Assembly: GCF_000374565.1 (NCBI RefSeq)
Contig: NZ_KB894693.1
Span: 23,842 to 87,841, forward strand
Reading direction: 5' to 3'
DNA from: Siminovitchia fordii DSM 16014 = CIP 108821
GTDB taxonomy: Bacteria > Bacillota > Bacilli > Bacillales > Bacillaceae_C
Length of the DNA stretch: 64,000 bases
Within the stretch, counting starts at the first letter, position 1. Every line of letters starts with the position of its first letter. Of this stretch, positions 10,965 through 19,325 are shown piece by piece. A program made the position numbers and the translations under genes. Below the pieces are notes generated by a model, which saw nothing but the letters and a program-made list of their open reading frames with translations, did no database searches and was not told where the DNA came from.

Positions 10965-10995
10965 ACCTTACATCTTAACGTAACGTTAGAATCAA
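10965..10995 (-). promoter_or_regulatory. MerR-type promoter with 19-bp spacer and operator palindrome
   Basis: On the minus strand TTGATT (-35, 10995-10990) and TAAGGT (-10, 10970-10965) are separated by exactly 19 bp. The spacer contains the palindrome CTAACGTTACGTTAAG. A 19-20-bp spacer with a dyad between the boxes is the hallmark of promoters activated by DNA distortion by MerR-family proteins. The start codon of the regulator lies 35 bp downstream. Confidence 0.85.
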
Positions 10996-11425
10996 ACATT
11001 TTTTGGTGATTAACTGTTTTTTTATTAAAAAAGCAAGGGGCGGCTCGGTCACATACAGGCGAGTTTAACTCAAAATGCAGAAACACCTTTGACAACCATA
11101 ATAATTCCCGATAGCAAACTACGATTTAAATCACATTCCTTGAATTGTTAAATCCAGCTTGCGATGAGATAAATATTACTACTTATAATCCAAGCCTCAA
11201 GTCTGCTGCCGAATACGTCTTGTAGCTTCGGTTCTTGCCAGTCCGTTGTCTGGTTTAGTCAAGCTGGTTCTCACCAGCGGAGAAAATACGTTGCCTTACA
11301 TTAAAAGCCCCCATCTTAAAATCAGATAGGGCCTTTAGGTATTGAATGATTTAAAAAAATAATGGATTACTCTCTTTTTATATCATCTTAGCATTTCGAA
11401 ATGGAGAAAAAGTTTAAATGGAGAA
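10996..11425. other. Non-coding stretch upstream of the MerR gene, nothing assigned
   Basis: No reading frame with a credible start and family resemblance is visible in about 430 bases. A short inverted repeat and AT-rich DNA around 11300-11400 (AAAAGCCCCCATCTT...GATAGGGCCTTTAGG) may be a weak terminator. It could be debris of a former gene, but I cannot assign it. Confidence 0.3.
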
Positions 11426-11695
11426 AGGTTCTGAAAGAAAAATCCCTGCATTGCATATTTCAGCAAGTTGGTCCATATGGTCCAGCTAACATTTCATTCA
11501 ATGGAAAGGTTAAAGAACTGGGCTAAGGGGAGAAATCTTACAAGATAATGCTGAAACTACTCTTGAAAAATGCAGATATGATGCTTTCAATGGACTATCA
11601 GATCAATGGTTCAATTTGCGAAAGTGAACTGCCGAAGGGAAAATATGTTATTTTTAAAATTAAACATACAAAAGAAGCTATTAAACAGCATGGAG
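11426..11695 (+). pseudogene. GyrI-like / AraC effector-binding domain pseudogene
   Basis: Fragments of a GyrI-like small-molecule-binding protein can be read in three shifting frames: QQVGPYGPAN (near 11463), MERLKNWAK (near 11500), QDNAETT...EKCRYDA (near 11545-11582) and SICESELPKGKYVIFKIKHT (near 11608-11670). These match the conserved blocks of AraC-type effector-binding domains (RQVGPYGPAN, CRYDACI, GGKYAVFKVKHT) in the right order. At least two frameshifts and missing segments show it is a relic. Intact relatives are often multidrug or antibiotic-sensing, which suits a neighbour of a MerR-exporter operon. Confidence 0.72.
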
Positions 11696-11699
11696 GGAA

Positions 11700-11986
11700 A
11701 GGAAATTTCTCCTGATACACAACAGTGGGTATCTGCTTAACAACAGAACTATTTGGAACATCATAGGGGCTTTGATTCGCAATGCTAAGTGCGAAATATA
11801 TGTAACTGTATAACGGCAATAGGTTTGATAGTTTGTGTGTCCCATCACTAAGTACATAAATGGGAAAGAAGAACAAGCCACTTATCAGTAAAGATAAATG
11901 TTTTGTTCTTCTTTCAATTATCCTGCCTCTTGTTTTAAAAAACCTATGACCTCATATGCCGAACATGTGGCGTGGGACTTCTTTAT
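11700..11986. other. Intergenic region before acsA, weak minus-strand frame only
   Basis: A minus-strand frame (about 11930-11710) encodes a hydrophobic LLISGLFFFPIYVLSD segment but has no ATG, GTG or TTG start with a ribosome-binding site and runs antisense into the pseudogene. It may be the remains of a small membrane protein gene. No terminator for acsA stands out. Confidence 0.25.
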
Positions 11987-13705
11987 TTAGTCCTCCATCG
12001 TTGAGAGGTCACCCGTCGGCAAGTTCAACTCCCATGCCTTCAGGACGCGGCGCATGATTTTACCGCTTCGTGTCTTTGGAAGTTTGTCTTTAAATTCAAT
12101 TTCCCTTGGAGCAGCATGTGCTGCAAGCCCTGTTTTGACAAACTCGCGGATGTCCTCTTTCAATTCATCCGATGGCTCATATCCTTCGTTCAAAGCCACA
12201 AATGCCTTGATAATTTCGCCTCGGACCGGATCGGGTTTTCCAATAACGCCGGCTTCAGCAATCGCAGTGTGCTCAAGAAGTTTGCTTTCCACTTCAAAAG
12301 GCCCTACTCTTTCTCCAGATGTCATGATCACATCATCTACCCTGCCTTGGAACCAAAGGTATCCATCTTCATCCATGTAAGCTGAATCGCCGGAAATATA
12401 CCAGCCCCCCGGCAGGAAGTAAGATTCATATTTTTCTGGGTTGTTCCAAACTTTCCGCATCATGGAAGGCCACCCTTTTTTGATTGCCAGGTTCCCCATC
12501 CTGTTTGGTGGCAGGACATTCCCCTGATTGTCAACGATGGCAACCTCAATACCCGGAAAAGGCTTCCCCATGGAACCCGGTTTGATTTCCATACAAGGAT
12601 AATTTGCAATGACATGAGCTCCCGTTTCTGTCATCCACCATGTATCATGAATCCGCTTGCTGAATACTTTCATTCCCCATCGGATCACTTCCGGATTTAG
12701 CGGCTCACCAACACTGAGAATATGTCGCAATGAAGACAAATCAAATTTATTCACCAGTTCATCACCAGCGCTCATCAGCATTCTGAATGCTGTGGGGGCA
12801 CTGTACCAAACGGTTACACCAAAATCTTCAATGGTCTGGTACCAGTTTTCCGGCTTGAAACGGCCTCCTGTAATAACATTTGACGTTCCAGTCAACCATG
12901 GTCCAAATATTCCGTAGGACGTACCTGTCACCCAGCCCGGATCCGCCGTACACCAATAAATATCTGTTTCCTGCAAGTCGAGAACCCAGCGTGCAGTGTG
13001 ATAATGTTGAATCATGGCATTATGGACATGAAGTACTCCTTTGGGTCTACCGGTCGATCCGGAAGTGTAGTGAAGGATTAGGCCATCTTCCCTGTCAACC
13101 CATTCAATATCCAGATCTTGGTCCGCTTCAGTCATTTTCTTGTTGAAATCAACAAAAGGACCGGCTTCCTCCACATCTTTGCCTACGATGAAAATGGTCT
13201 TTAAATGCGGCAGTTCTTCAACCGGTACGCGGCTGATCAATTCTGGGGTTGTAATCAATACCTTTGCTTCGCTGTCCTCCAGCCTATCCTTTACAGCCCC
13301 TTCCATGAACGCTTCAAAAAGAGGACCTACGATGGCTCCAAGTTTGATTGCTCCAAGAACGGAAAAATACAGTTCCGGAGAACGGGGCATAAATATGAAA
13401 ACACGATCCCCTTTTTCTACATGACCGTACTTTTTTAATACATTGCCTGCTTTATTACTCCAATTTTTCATCTCATTAAACGTATATTTTTCATATCTAT
13501 TTTCATCTCTGTAAAACAAAGCAACTTTATTCTTCCGAAAGGACTCTGCGTGGCGGTCAATGGCTTCATATGCCATATTGACCTTTCCTGTTTCAGCCCA
13601 AGAAAAAACTTTCTCGGCCTCTTTCCAATCAAAAATTTTGTATGCTTCTTGATAATCTTGTAGATTATAGATGCCTTTTGCGACTGGTAACGGTTCCACT
13701 TTCAT
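11987..13705 (-). CDS. acsA: Acetyl-CoA synthetase
   Basis: A 572-residue AMP-forming acetate:CoA ligase that activates acetate for growth when better carbon is absent. It has the adenylation signature YTSGSTGRPKG, the TWWMTETG motif, YISGDSAYMDEDGYLWFQGR and the catalytic C-terminal lysine K549 in RSGKIMRR. In B. subtilis the equivalent lysine is acetylated by AcuA to switch the enzyme off. Both length and the K549 position agree with that protein. ATG has AAGGAGG ahead. It is transcribed divergently from acuABC, the genes that control it. Confidence 0.97.
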   Translation of the reverse strand: MKVEPLPVAKGIYNLQDYQEAYKIFDWKEAEKVFSWAETGKVNMAYEAIDRHAESFRKNKVALFYRDENRYEKYTFNEMKNWSNKAGNVLKKYGHVEKGDRVFIFMPRSPELYFSVLGAIKLGAIVGPLFEAFMEGAVKDRLEDSEAKVLITTPELISRVPVEELPHLKTIFIVGKDVEEAGPFVDFNKKMTEADQDLDIEWVDREDGLILHYTSGSTGRPKGVLHVHNAMIQHYHTARWVLDLQETDIYWCTADPGWVTGTSYGIFGPWLTGTSNVITGGRFKPENWYQTIEDFGVTVWYSAPTAFRMLMSAGDELVNKFDLSSLRHILSVGEPLNPEVIRWGMKVFSKRIHDTWWMTETGAHVIANYPCMEIKPGSMGKPFPGIEVAIVDNQGNVLPPNRMGNLAIKKGWPSMMRKVWNNPEKYESYFLPGGWYISGDSAYMDEDGYLWFQGRVDDVIMTSGERVGPFEVESKLLEHTAIAEAGVIGKPDPVRGEIIKAFVALNEGYEPSDELKEDIREFVKTGLAAHAAPREIEFKDKLPKTRSGKIMRRVLKAWELNLPTGDLSTMED

Positions 13706-13739
13706 CAGGCGAATCCTCCTTCATAAGAATTATTTGTCC

Positions 13740-13768
13740 ATTATAATACAATCGACAAAATTCCACAA
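13740..13768 (-). promoter_or_regulatory. Candidate sigma-A promoter of acsA
   Basis: Minus strand TTGTGG (13768-13763), 17 bp, TATAAT (13745-13740), 35 bases before the acsA start. The -10 is perfect and the -35 moderate. Confidence 0.55.
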
Positions 13769-13826
13769 TAAGTCAATTTTTTGAAAAAAATTATGTTTAC
13801 TTTTAACTCTACCCCATTTCTATAAA

Positions 13827-13840
13827 TGGAAGCGTTCTTT
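13827..13840 (+). promoter_or_regulatory. Degenerate CcpA (cre)-like site between acsA and acuA
   Basis: TGGAAGCGTTCTTT contains the central AA-N-CG-N-T core of a cre site but departs from the consensus at position 3 and at both terminal bases. CcpA control of acsA and acuABC is known in B. subtilis and ccpA lies 4 kb away, which is the only reason to list so weak a match. Confidence 0.3.
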
Positions 13841-13854
13841 TAATCGTGTATAAT

Positions 13855-14270
13855 GAAGATTACCCTTCATGATTCTGCCGAAAATACTCGTGATTCCAAT
13901 CATGGGATGAGATCAACCGGCTCCCGGTCATGGGAGATTAATTTTTGCCCTCTCAATTGACCAAAATATGTTAATTCGCAACCAAATAAACTCTGAATAT
14001 TCCATAAAATGAATGATTATATTTAGGGTATATGTTACCCTATATTTGAGGTGCCCTTAACGTTCGAATGTGGAGTTGTTCTGTTTGTCATACTTGCTTT
14101 GACCGATCATGATTCAGCGTTTTTAACCCTGGTAAAACATTCTAGCAAAAGGTCACAGACTATAATTTTTAGATGAGAGATAGAAAACGAGAACTCCAGG
14201 GACTATAGATAGCTTGGTGATTAATGGAAATCACTGATTGTCATATATCCACGACGTATCAAGTATACTC
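13855..14270. other. Long acsA-acuA intergenic region
   Basis: About 400 bases without a credible coding frame between a TATAAT at 13849 and the hairpin in front of acuA. It holds small inverted repeats (CTCCCGGTCATGGGAG near 13920-13935) and AT-rich DNA. It probably contains the regulatory region and a long 5' leader of acuABC; no specific element could be assigned. Confidence 0.4.
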
Positions 14271-14271
14271 T

Positions 14272-14312
14272 CTTCCCATAATTTCGTGACTTACTCATGA
14301 AATTATGGGAAG
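14272..14312 (+). promoter_or_regulatory. 14-bp perfect inverted repeat in the acuA leader
   Basis: CTTCCCATAATTTC (14272-14285) and GAAATTATGGGAAG (14299-14312) form an uninterrupted 14-bp stem with a 13-base loop, ending about 10 bases before the acuA Shine-Dalgarno (GGAGGTG). There is no T run, so it is not an intrinsic terminator. It may be an operator or an RNA hairpin affecting acuA expression. Confidence 0.6.
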
Positions 14313-14333
14313 TAAGTATTTGGAGGTGTCCGA

Positions 14334-14966
14334 ATGGATCATCGCAAAACCTACAATACCATGGAGTTAAAGACAAAGAACGGTACCCTGCTAATAGAGG
14401 GCCCCATTCACGCGGGACAGCTGGATGATCTTGAGTTTCATCAGGACCTAGTCTCATTTAGACCGGCACCCCAGCAGCATAAGGCATTGGTTGAAATTGC
14501 CGAACTGCCCGAAGGCAGGATTGTTATAGCACGGGAACATGATGTAATCATCGGCTATGTTACCTTTTTATATCCCGATCCGCTTGAACGATGGTCTGAA
14601 GGCAATATGGCTGATCTGATCGAACTTGGGGCAATTGAAGTCATACCAAGGTTCCGTGGGCAAGGGGTAGGAAAAGAGCTCCTGAAAGTCTCCATGATGG
14701 ATGATGCGATGGAAGATTATATCATCATTACAACAGAGTATTATTGGCACTGGGACTTAAAAGGTACTGGACTATCAGTGTGGGAATATCGAAAAGTCAT
14801 GGAAAAAATGATGAACGCGGGGGGCTTGGAATGGTATGCCACGGACGACCCGGAAATTTGCTCCCACCCTGCAAATTGCTTGATGGTGCGGGTAGGGAAA
14901 AGAGTCGGCCAAAAATCTATTCAGCAATTTGACCGACTTCGGTTTATGAACCGGTTCATGTATTAG
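14334..14966 (+). CDS. acuA: Acetoin utilisation protein AcuA, GNAT acetyltransferase
   Basis: A 210-residue GNAT-family enzyme. In B. subtilis AcuA acetylates the active-site lysine of AcsA and inactivates it. Visible are the acetyl-CoA-binding motif RFRGQGVGKELL (about residues 104-115), preceded by the LIELGAIEVIPRFRG strand, and the AcuA-specific EYYWHWDLKGTGLSVWEYRKVMEKM block. ATG has GGAGGTG upstream. It is the first gene of acuABC, divergent from its target acsA, with a long leader containing a strong hairpin. Confidence 0.95.
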   Translation: MDHRKTYNTMELKTKNGTLLIEGPIHAGQLDDLEFHQDLVSFRPAPQQHKALVEIAELPEGRIVIAREHDVIIGYVTFLYPDPLERWSEGNMADLIELGAIEVIPRFRGQGVGKELLKVSMMDDAMEDYIIITTEYYWHWDLKGTGLSVWEYRKVMEKMMNAGGLEWYATDDPEICSHPANCLMVRVGKRVGQKSIQQFDRLRFMNRFMY

Positions 14967-15041
14967 ACCGAGGGAGCGACTGGTATTAACCTAACTCTTT
15001 TCGAGCATTGTTTTCATACATTTAAAAAGGAGTTGAAGTCC

Positions 15042-15689
15042 TTGATAGTGGAACAAATCATGACAAAAAACGTGTTTACTCTCTCCCCTAAAGATACGGT
15101 AAAATCTGCATTAACTCTTATGAGAGAAAATAAAATTCGCCATCTGCCCCTCTTAGATGGAAAAGGCAGAGTGGCTGGGCTTGTAACAGAGCGTGATATA
15201 AAAAGCGCTTTGCCTTCTTTTTTAAAAGGGGAAGCTCTGGAAGAACATCTTTATGCGCCTTTATCAACCTTAATGAACAGCAATGTGATTACAGGACACC
15301 CCCTGGACTTTGTAGAAGAAATCTCCGTTCTCTTTTATCATCATAAAATCGGCTGCCTTCCCATCATAAACAATCAGCAACTCGTCGGGATTATTACAAG
15401 TACTGATCTTCTCCACACGATGGTTGAATTGACTGGAGCAAATAAACCCGGATCACAGATCGAAGTCCGTGTAAAAAACCGTCCAGGAGCTTTGTATGAA
15501 GTCACCGGCGTCTTCCGTATACACCTTGTTAATGTCCATAGCGTCCTTATCTATCCTGATCCAGATGATGAGGATTACCAGATCCTTGTTTTCCGGATCG
15601 CCACCATCAACCCGATCCCCGTCATTGATGCTTTAAGGAAAGAGGGCCTTCATGTGCTGTGGCCAAACATGCCAGGGATGTCACCATGA
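15042..15689 (+). CDS. acuB: Acetoin utilisation protein AcuB, CBS-ACT protein
   Basis: A 215-residue protein with two CBS repeats (about residues 6-60 and 75-130, e.g. TKNVFTLSPKDTVKSALTLM and GIITSTDLLHTM) followed by an ACT-like domain (IEVRVKNRPGALYEVTGVF). CBS pairs usually bind adenine nucleotides, so a sensing role in the AcsA acetylation circuit is plausible, but the exact function of AcuB is not established. TTG at 15042 is chosen: AAGGAG ends nine bases before it, and the protein then starts xIVEQIM as in the B. subtilis homologue. The earlier TTG at 15033 touches the Shine-Dalgarno. Its stop overlaps the acuC start. Confidence 0.93.
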   Translation: MIVEQIMTKNVFTLSPKDTVKSALTLMRENKIRHLPLLDGKGRVAGLVTERDIKSALPSFLKGEALEEHLYAPLSTLMNSNVITGHPLDFVEEISVLFYHHKIGCLPIINNQQLVGIITSTDLLHTMVELTGANKPGSQIEVRVKNRPGALYEVTGVFRIHLVNVHSVLIYPDPDDEDYQILVFRIATINPIPVIDALRKEGLHVLWPNMPGMSP

Positions 15690-16867
15690 AAAACGACTCT
15701 GTATTCATCTACTCCGACAATTTATTGAAATATCGATTTTCGGAACACCATCCGTTCAATCAATTCCGTTTAAAACTGACCCTCGAATTGTTGGAAGCAC
15801 TGGAAGCAATATCTAAAAGCGAAATCGTGGAGCCAAGGCAGGCAACCGATGATGAATTGATGCTGAATCATGACCCGTCTTTTATTCAGGCAGTAAAGCA
15901 GGCTGGGATCGGAAACCTGTCCAATGTTCGTGCAGAGAGTTTTGGGCTTGGTACCGAAGATACTCCAATTTTTCCGGGGATGCATGAAGCCAGTTCATGG
16001 ATTGTCGGTGGCACTCTTACGGCTGTTGACTATGTGATGGAAGGTCGAACAAAGCATGCCCTGAATTTAGGCGGGGGTCTGCATCATGGTTTCAGGGGAA
16101 AAGCATCCGGTTTCTGTGTGTATAATGACTGTTCCGTGGCCATCAAATATATTCAAAAAAAATATAAGGCTAGAGTACTTTATGTCGATACGGATGCTCA
16201 TCACGGCGACGGTGTGCAATGGTCTTTTTATGATGATGACAGTGTCTGTACGTTTTCCATTCATGAGACAGGAAGATATTTGTTTCCCGGAACTGGGCAA
16301 AGTAATGAATGGGGCCAAGGAAAAGGCTATGGTTTTTCGTTCAATATACCATTGGATGCATTCACAGAAGATGATTCATTTGTTGATGCCTATACTGGAG
16401 CCTTTAAGGAAATTGCCGAATATTTCAAGCCGGATGTCATCCTGACTCAAAACGGGGCTGATGCGCATTACTATGACCCGCTCACCCATTTATCTGTGAC
16501 CATGAAATCATACCGTGAGATTCCCAAGATTGCTCATGAAGTTGCCCACCAATATTGTGAAGGAAGATGGATCGCTGTTGGAGGCGGCGGTTATGACATT
16601 TGGCGGGTAGTCCCGCGTGCATGGTCCCTTATTTGGCTGGAAATGACCGGACAACATGTTTCTGGACCCCTTCCGGAAAGCTGGATCAAAAAATGGCAGC
16701 CCCATACTGGGCTGCCACTCTCTGAACAATGGGGCGATCCTCCGGATATGTATAAGCCAATTCCAAGAAAACAGGAGATTACGGAAAAAAATCAGCAAAC
16801 TGTTGATCGGTCTTTACTTTATCTACGAGAGCAGCTAAAACAGAAAAACAAAAGTCCGGACAATTGA
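15686..16867 (+). CDS. acuC: Acetoin utilisation protein AcuC, NAD-independent deacetylase
   Basis: A 393-residue class I histone-deacetylase-fold enzyme that in B. subtilis removes the acetyl group from AcsA and restores its activity. The zinc/charge-relay signatures DTDAHHGDGVQWSFYDDDSV and GGGLHHGF are present, as is the late GGGGYD motif. ATG at 15686 overlaps the acuB stop by ATGA, showing translational coupling. The longer frame from 15659 lies inside acuB and is rejected. The stop sits in the loop of a shared terminator. Confidence 0.95.
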   Translation: MKNDSVFIYSDNLLKYRFSEHHPFNQFRLKLTLELLEALEAISKSEIVEPRQATDDELMLNHDPSFIQAVKQAGIGNLSNVRAESFGLGTEDTPIFPGMHEASSWIVGGTLTAVDYVMEGRTKHALNLGGGLHHGFRGKASGFCVYNDCSVAIKYIQKKYKARVLYVDTDAHHGDGVQWSFYDDDSVCTFSIHETGRYLFPGTGQSNEWGQGKGYGFSFNIPLDAFTEDDSFVDAYTGAFKEIAEYFKPDVILTQNGADAHYYDPLTHLSVTMKSYREIPKIAHEVAHQYCEGRWIAVGGGGYDIWRVVPRAWSLIWLEMTGQHVSGPLPESWIKKWQPHTGLPLSEQWGDPPDMYKPIPRKQEITEKNQQTVDRSLLYLREQLKQKNKSPDN

Positions 16868-16898
16868 AACGAGCCTGTCCGGACCCCTTATTTTATCT
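16838..16898. terminator. Bidirectional terminator between acuC and ccpA
   Basis: Perfect 9-bp stem GTCCGGACA (16854-16862) / TGTCCGGAC (16876-16884). A T-rich tract follows on the minus strand (strong, for ccpA) and a weaker CCCTTATTTTATCTT tract on the plus strand (for acuC). Confidence 0.8.
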
Positions 16899-16901
16899 TG
16901 C

Positions 16902-17900
16902 TTATTTTGTTGAACCTCTCAACTCAATCCTATGAGGGAGAACGACAATATTTTCCTGAACCTTCTCTTTGTTCATATACTTGGTCAGAAGCCTCATGGA
17001 AACTGCCCCAATATCATATAGCGGCTGAACAATAGAACTCAACTGAGGGCGCACCATGAGTGCAAGCTTGGTGTTGTCTGAGGTAATGACCTCAATGTCT
17101 TCCGGAACGGACAATCCGTCATCCTGCGCACCATGCATGACACCCAATGCCATTTCATCATCGCCTGACACGATGGCTGTCGGCCTGTCATTGAGTTCTT
17201 TTAGCTTTTGCCATCCTTCCAGACCTGATTCATACGTATACCCACCTTCAATGACATAATCGTCACGGAGTTCCAAGCCGGCTTTTTCCAAGGCCTGTTT
17301 ATAGCCGACAAGTTTTTCACCGTGGTTGATCAAGTCGCGCATCGGTCCCATCGCAAAAGCAATTTTTTTATGGCCCTTTTCAATAAAATAAGTTGTTGCA
17401 TCAAAAGTTGCCTGGCGATAGTCAATATTTACAGATGGTATTGTCTTGGTTTCCTCAATTGAACCCGCCAAGACAATAGGTACTGGCGAACGTTTCAATT
17501 CCTGTACGAAGTCATCTGTAATATTTTGACTCATGACGATGAGCCCGTCGACTTGTTTACCAAGCATCGTATTCAACAGATGCAGTTCTTTATTTACGTT
17601 TTGGTCGGAGTTACTCAAGATAATATTATACTTATACATCGTAGCAATGTCCTCGATTCCTCGGGCAAGCTCCGCGTAAAAAATATTGGCAATATCCGGA
17701 ATAATTACTCCTACAGTTGTCGTTTTCTTGCTGGCAAGACCACGGGCAACTGCATTTGGTCTGTACTCCAGCCTTTCGATCACTTCAAGCACTTTTTTCC
17801 TGGTGGCCGGTTTTACGTTTGGATTCCCGTTAACCACTCTCGATACAGTGGCCATTGATACATTTGCCTCACGCGCCACATCATATATCGTAATATTCAT
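16902..17900 (-). CDS. ccpA: Catabolite control protein A
   Basis: A 332-residue LacI-family regulator and the master of carbon catabolite control in Firmicutes, which binds cre sites with HPr(Ser-P). The N-terminal helix-turn-helix and hinge read [20 protein letters not shown] and [17 protein letters not shown], essentially identical to Bacillus CcpA. The HPr/effector-binding core contains [26 protein letters not shown] at 17900 is chosen over the GTG at 17909 because GGAG lies 10 bases before it but is almost in contact with the GTG. It is monocistronic here. Confidence 0.97.
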   Translation of the reverse strand: MNITIYDVAREANVSMATVSRVVNGNPNVKPATRKKVLEVIERLEYRPNAVARGLASKKTTTVGVIIPDIANIFYAELARGIEDIATMYKYNIILSNSDQNVNKELHLLNTMLGKQVDGLIVMSQNITDDFVQELKRSPVPIVLAGSIEETKTIPSVNIDYRQATFDATTYFIEKGHKKIAFAMGPMRDLINHGEKLVGYKQALEKAGLELRDDYVIEGGYTYESGLEGWQKLKELNDRPTAIVSGDDEMALGVMHGAQDDGLSVPEDIEVITSDNTKLALMVRPQLSSIVQPLYDIGAVSMRLLTKYMNKEKVQENIVVLPHRIELRGSTK

Positions 17901-18040
17901 CCTTATCACTCTCCTGTATACAACTACGCCAACATGGTTATTTTAGTTTCATTTATTATATATATTTTTCTATTCTTTCATAATCATACGCCAGAGTATC
18001 ATTAGCTTGCAAACCTTTGTACTTCTCGTCATGAAAAATT

Positions 18041-18078
18041 CACAAAAAATAAGGACGGCTTAAAGAATAGCCGCCCTT
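18041..18078 (-). terminator. Terminator of the ytxG-ytxH transcript
   Basis: Stem AAGGACGGC (18051-18059) / GCCGCCCTT (18070-18078), with the run of A on the plus strand (18041-18050) giving a T tract on the minus strand. Confidence 0.85.
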
Positions 18079-18101
18079 TACTTATGGATCTATAGAGTTA
18101 T

Positions 18102-18584
18102 TCACTGATTTGCCTTTTTAGAAATTTCATCTTCTGTTTGCGAAGCTGATGATTGGGCCCTGTCAACAGCTTTTTTTGTATTGTCCGCAGTCAAGTCGAC
18201 TGTCTTATGAACGGTTTCCTGCAAATCATCCGCACCTTTTTTTGCATTTTCTGCTACTTCGTCGACTGACGTCTTGGCAGTATTGCGGATTTGATCAGCT
18301 TTATCTTTTACCGTTTCAGCCAGGCTATTGCCCTTCTCCATGGCCGTCTGGCGGATTTGGTTCGTTTTTTCCATTGCGGTGGATGTCAGATCTGAACTTT
18401 TTTCCATGACCGTCTCTTTCCATTCACCGGATTTTTCTCTCAGAATATCCACTTGTTCGCTTAAATCACTGCGCAGTTCCCTGCCGGATTTCGGAGCGAT
18501 CAATAAAGCAGTAGCTGCTCCTACAATACTTCCTACCAATATTCCTGTCAGAAAATTACCAGTACCGTTTTCTTGATTGTTCAT
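18102..18584 (-). CDS. ytxH: YtxH family general stress protein
   Basis: A 160-residue protein of the YtxH family. One N-terminal transmembrane helix (LTGILVGSIVGAATALLIAPKSG, about residues 11-33) is followed by a long amphipathic helical region built of roughly 11-residue periods (TAMEKTNQIRQ, TAMEKGNSLAE, TVKDKADQIRN). Such 11-mer patterns resemble LEA and apolipoprotein helices. ATG at 18584 has AAGGAGG ahead; the longer frame from 18713 overlaps ytxG. It is cotranscribed with ytxG 35 bases upstream. The exact role is unknown. Confidence 0.9.
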   Translation of the reverse strand: MNNQENGTGNFLTGILVGSIVGAATALLIAPKSGRELRSDLSEQVDILREKSGEWKETVMEKSSDLTSTAMEKTNQIRQTAMEKGNSLAETVKDKADQIRNTAKTSVDEVAENAKKGADDLQETVHKTVDLTADNTKKAVDRAQSSASQTEDEISKKANQ

Positions 18585-18619
18585 TCTATATTCATCCTCC
18601 TTAATAGATTGAATTCGCC

Positions 18620-19126
18620 TTACCCTTTTCCGCCTTCCAACTGTTGAGTATGGATGACAACCTCTGATTGGTTGTCCTTGTTTTTGTCGTTTGATTTTTT
18701 CTTCTCTGTCCATCTATCTTTCAGTTCTTTTAAAGCGGTGCCCCATTGAACAATTTGAACGATTTTATCTTCGTTCCTTACTACGGCGGAAGATACAGAT
18801 CTCGTTACTTTTTGTAAAGAAGTATTCAGATCCGAAACCGTGTTTCCTACGCCTTGAACAGCATGTCCAACACCTTGGATACCATCAACCACTGTTTCCA
18901 GTTTTTCTGTTTTTTGCTGAATATCTTCAGCTAAGGCGTTCGTTTTATGTAGGAGCATCGTTGTTTCACCCGTAACTCCCTTTAGTTGATTTTCAAGCCC
19001 ATCCAATGTTTCTGATACACTTTTCAATGTTACTGTCACTGCTTTTAACGTTTTTGTCAAGCTGACTACAAGAATTAAGAATGCGATCGCTATCAAAGCT
19101 ACACTTAAATAAAGAATGATTTTCAT
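18620..19126 (-). CDS. ytxG: DUF948 family protein YtxG
   Basis: A 168-residue membrane-anchored protein: one N-terminal transmembrane helix ([21 protein letters not shown]) followed by a coiled-coil stretch ([19 protein letters not shown] through [18 protein letters not shown]) and a lysine-rich tail, typical of DUF948. ATG at 19126 lies 13 bases from GGAGG, slightly long; a CTG one codon upstream would give better spacing but the ATG is conservative. In B. subtilis the ytxG-ytxH genes are SigB/SigH-linked stress genes; function not established. Confidence 0.88.
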   Translation of the reverse strand: MKIILYLSVALIAIAFLILVVSLTKTLKAVTVTLKSVSETLDGLENQLKGVTGETTMLLHKTNALAEDIQQKTEKLETVVDGIQGVGHAVQGVGNTVSDLNTSLQKVTRSVSSAVVRNEDKIVQIVQWGTALKELKDRWTEKKKSNDKNKDNQSEVVIHTQQLEGGKG

Positions 19127-19262
19127 CAGTACCTTTACACCTCCTGTATACAACAACTCTACCCCTGTTTATTATAAATTAAACAGACACTTAAACATCT
19201 TCTTGACTAAACTCAACATTCCCTTTATTTTCCCTAAAAAAACATAAAATCTTCACTTTTTC

Positions 19263-19305
19263 GATAAAAAAAGAAGATGCAACAAACGCACCTTCTTTTT
19301 TTATC
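19263..19305 (-). terminator. Terminator of murC
   Basis: GATAAAAAAAGAAG pairs with CTTCTTTTTTTATC (plus GC-rich inner GC pairs) around the loop AACAAAC. It lies just after the murC stop and before ytxG, so ytxGH have a separate promoter. Confidence 0.8.
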
Positions 19306-19325
19306 GTAGACAGGTGACAGATCGC

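Noticed and set aside
10931..11095. Extended N-terminus of the MerR regulator
   Set aside because: The in-frame extension crosses the 19-bp-spacer promoter and has no ribosome-binding site; TTG at 10930 does.
11598..11876. Minus-strand frame of 92 residues with hydrophobic segments
   Set aside because: It has no proper start with a ribosome-binding site and runs antisense across the GyrI-like pseudogene.
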